NCBI GenBank assembly: GCA_920105625.2
Contig: OV050030.1
Location: 80,379,400-80,443,399, forward strand
Length of the DNA: 64,000 nt
From: Clusia tigrina
Taxonomy: Eukaryota; Arthropoda; Insecta; Diptera; Clusiidae
Direction of reading: 5' to 3'
The notes beneath the pieces were generated by a model, which had not been told where the DNA came from, ran no database searches, and saw only the letters and a program-made list of their open reading frames with translations. The stretch's first letter is position 1. Each line of letters begins with the position of its first letter. Below, in pieces: positions 63,018 through 64,000 of this stretch. The translations under genes were made by a program, and so were the position numbers.

Positions 63018-64000
63018 TTAACATCTTTGTTTAATTTTATTTTTAAAAAAATCTGGAACGAACATTTGTCGGATGAAGCTAATGGGACTCCCCGTATCTA
63101 TCAGGCATTCTAATAAAGTTTTATAATTACTACTCAATAAACAAAAACTAATATACATTTTCCTTACAAATTCTTCGCCATGTTCGTCTTGCACATTGTG
63201 AACCAAGTTCTTCTTCTTGTACTTCGGACATTCAGCAGCGTAGTGCCCAAACTCACCGCATGCGTGGCAGGCACCAACTTCTCTTTTTGGTTTACGGCAT
63301 TCTGACGCAATGTGTCCCACTGAATTGCAGTTGTAGCAGCGATTTTTCCGCTCAGCAGTGTCATTGTTTCCTCCTACAGTTGTTGGCTTTGGCAAAGAAA
63401 CATCTACGAACGCTTCCAACAGCTGATTTTCATGATGAAAACGATGCATCTTCGCCTGTGACCGTAGCTGCCGATTTGGTATACCTTCGATTATGTATTC
63501 TACTAATTCCTCGCTCCCAAAATCGATTTTATTCGCCAGTATGAGTTTGTCGTGAAAGTAGTTTTGGAAATGTTCACTTGGTAGCCACTTACGTGCTTCA
63601 AACTCTCGACGAATGGTTAGTTTGCTGATGCGGTTGTCGAACAAAAATTTCATCTCAGCGAGTAGGTCAAGAATTGGAATTGTTGCGACGTCTGCTCTTG
63701 AATGCAGCCACTTAAGAGCTTTTCCTTTTAATTTCGTTGCAATCAACGCACGTAAATTGTTGTCGTCTAAGTTGAAGGATTTTTTAGCACTTAGTAGTTG
63801 AGATTCCCATAGTTGAAAGTGGTCTACCTCTCCTGAGTATTCCGAAATTAAATCCTTCACCATTGACATTTTATTTATAAATGTCTCGTCCGGCGTTTCT
63901 TTTGTCGTTTTTACGCACTCATTTGATACAACCGCAACTTCATTATATTTTGATTTCTGCTTTTCATTTGTTGTTTTCTGGCACTCATTTGACAGTTCAT
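63018..64000 (-). pseudogene. gag: gag-protease of the Mdg3-like element (start outside window)
   Basis: Open from the window edge to 63018. It has two imperfect repeats (LSNECQKTTNE and VSNECVKTTKE) upstream of MSMVKDLISE (63869), then a capsid region (LKGKALKWLHS, ARKWLPSEHFQNYFHDKL), two zinc knuckles CYNCNSVGHIASEC and CHACGEFGHYAAEC, and the protease active site LIDTGSPISFI. A one-base shift in a T7A5 run near 63043 moves the rest of protease into the pol frame. It lies inside the protease, so it is probably a mutation, not a programmed site. Met63869 may be internal. Confidence 0.87.

Larger units (their letters stand above)
59721..64000 (-). mobile_element. Mdg3-like Ty3/gypsy LTR element (runs off the window)
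   Basis: Inserted in Transib copy B; copy A shows the empty site near 51585. A 3' LTR, integrase, RNase H, RT, protease and gag are in view on the minus strand; the 5' LTR lies beyond 64000. ACAT (59717-59720) is the candidate 4-bp target duplication. One nonsense codon and one frameshift make it inactive. Confidence 0.9.

Noticed and set aside
63030..63050. T7A5 run as a programmed ribosomal frameshift between gag and pol
   Set aside because: The shift falls inside the protease domain and a simple -1 slip there runs into a stop; a single-base mutation explains it better.

Overview
This window is transposon-derived DNA from an insect, most probably a dipteran. It contains Jockey-clade non-LTR elements, an errantivirus-type LTR element with an env gene, two other Ty3/gypsy LTR elements, and a Transib DNA transposon whose transposase gene has a 61-bp GT-AG intron. 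I see no host gene, tRNA, rRNA or CRISPR array. The species cannot be told from the sequence.

Positions 1-37230 are a head-to-tail array of one partial and seven complete copies of a ~4.7 kb unit. Each unit is a decayed Jockey-like retrotransposon: ~0.7 kb leader, ORF1 (gag-like, three zinc knuckles), ORF2 (endonuclease plus reverse transcriptase), 3' UTR, and a long (TA)n tail that runs straight into the next leader. All copies share the same inactivating lesions, including a ~150-codon deletion behind the FADDT motif of the RT. The array was therefore probably amplified from an already dead element. Unit 3 also carries a 461-bp 5'-truncated insertion of a different non-LTR element.

Positions 37231-37771 are unexplained. 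From 37772 to 59720 lies a nested stack on both strands. A Ty3/gypsy element ('G2', minus strand, SAP-domain gag) was hit in gag by a Transib ('RAG1-like') transposon with target duplication CGATG. That composite was then tandemly duplicated, so gag C-terminus/pol and the left half of Transib occur twice (42.4-46.3 kb and 54.2-59.7 kb). Later events were insertion of an apparently intact Jockey element (46290-51011) in Transib copy A, a pol-less gag-env errantivirus (38502-42124, LTRs identical by eye) in the G2 LTR, and an Mdg3-like LTR element (59721 to the window end) in Transib copy B.

The most interesting signal is at the two ends of Transib copy A. One end reads CACTGTG - 12 bp - CCAAAAATG, the other (inverted) CACAGTG - 23 bp - CCAAAAATA. 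This is the heptamer/12-or-23 spacer/nonamer layout of vertebrate V(D)J recombination signals, on a transposon that encodes a RAG1-like transposase.

The only plausible intact genes are ORF1 and ORF2 of the Jockey element at 46723-50741.
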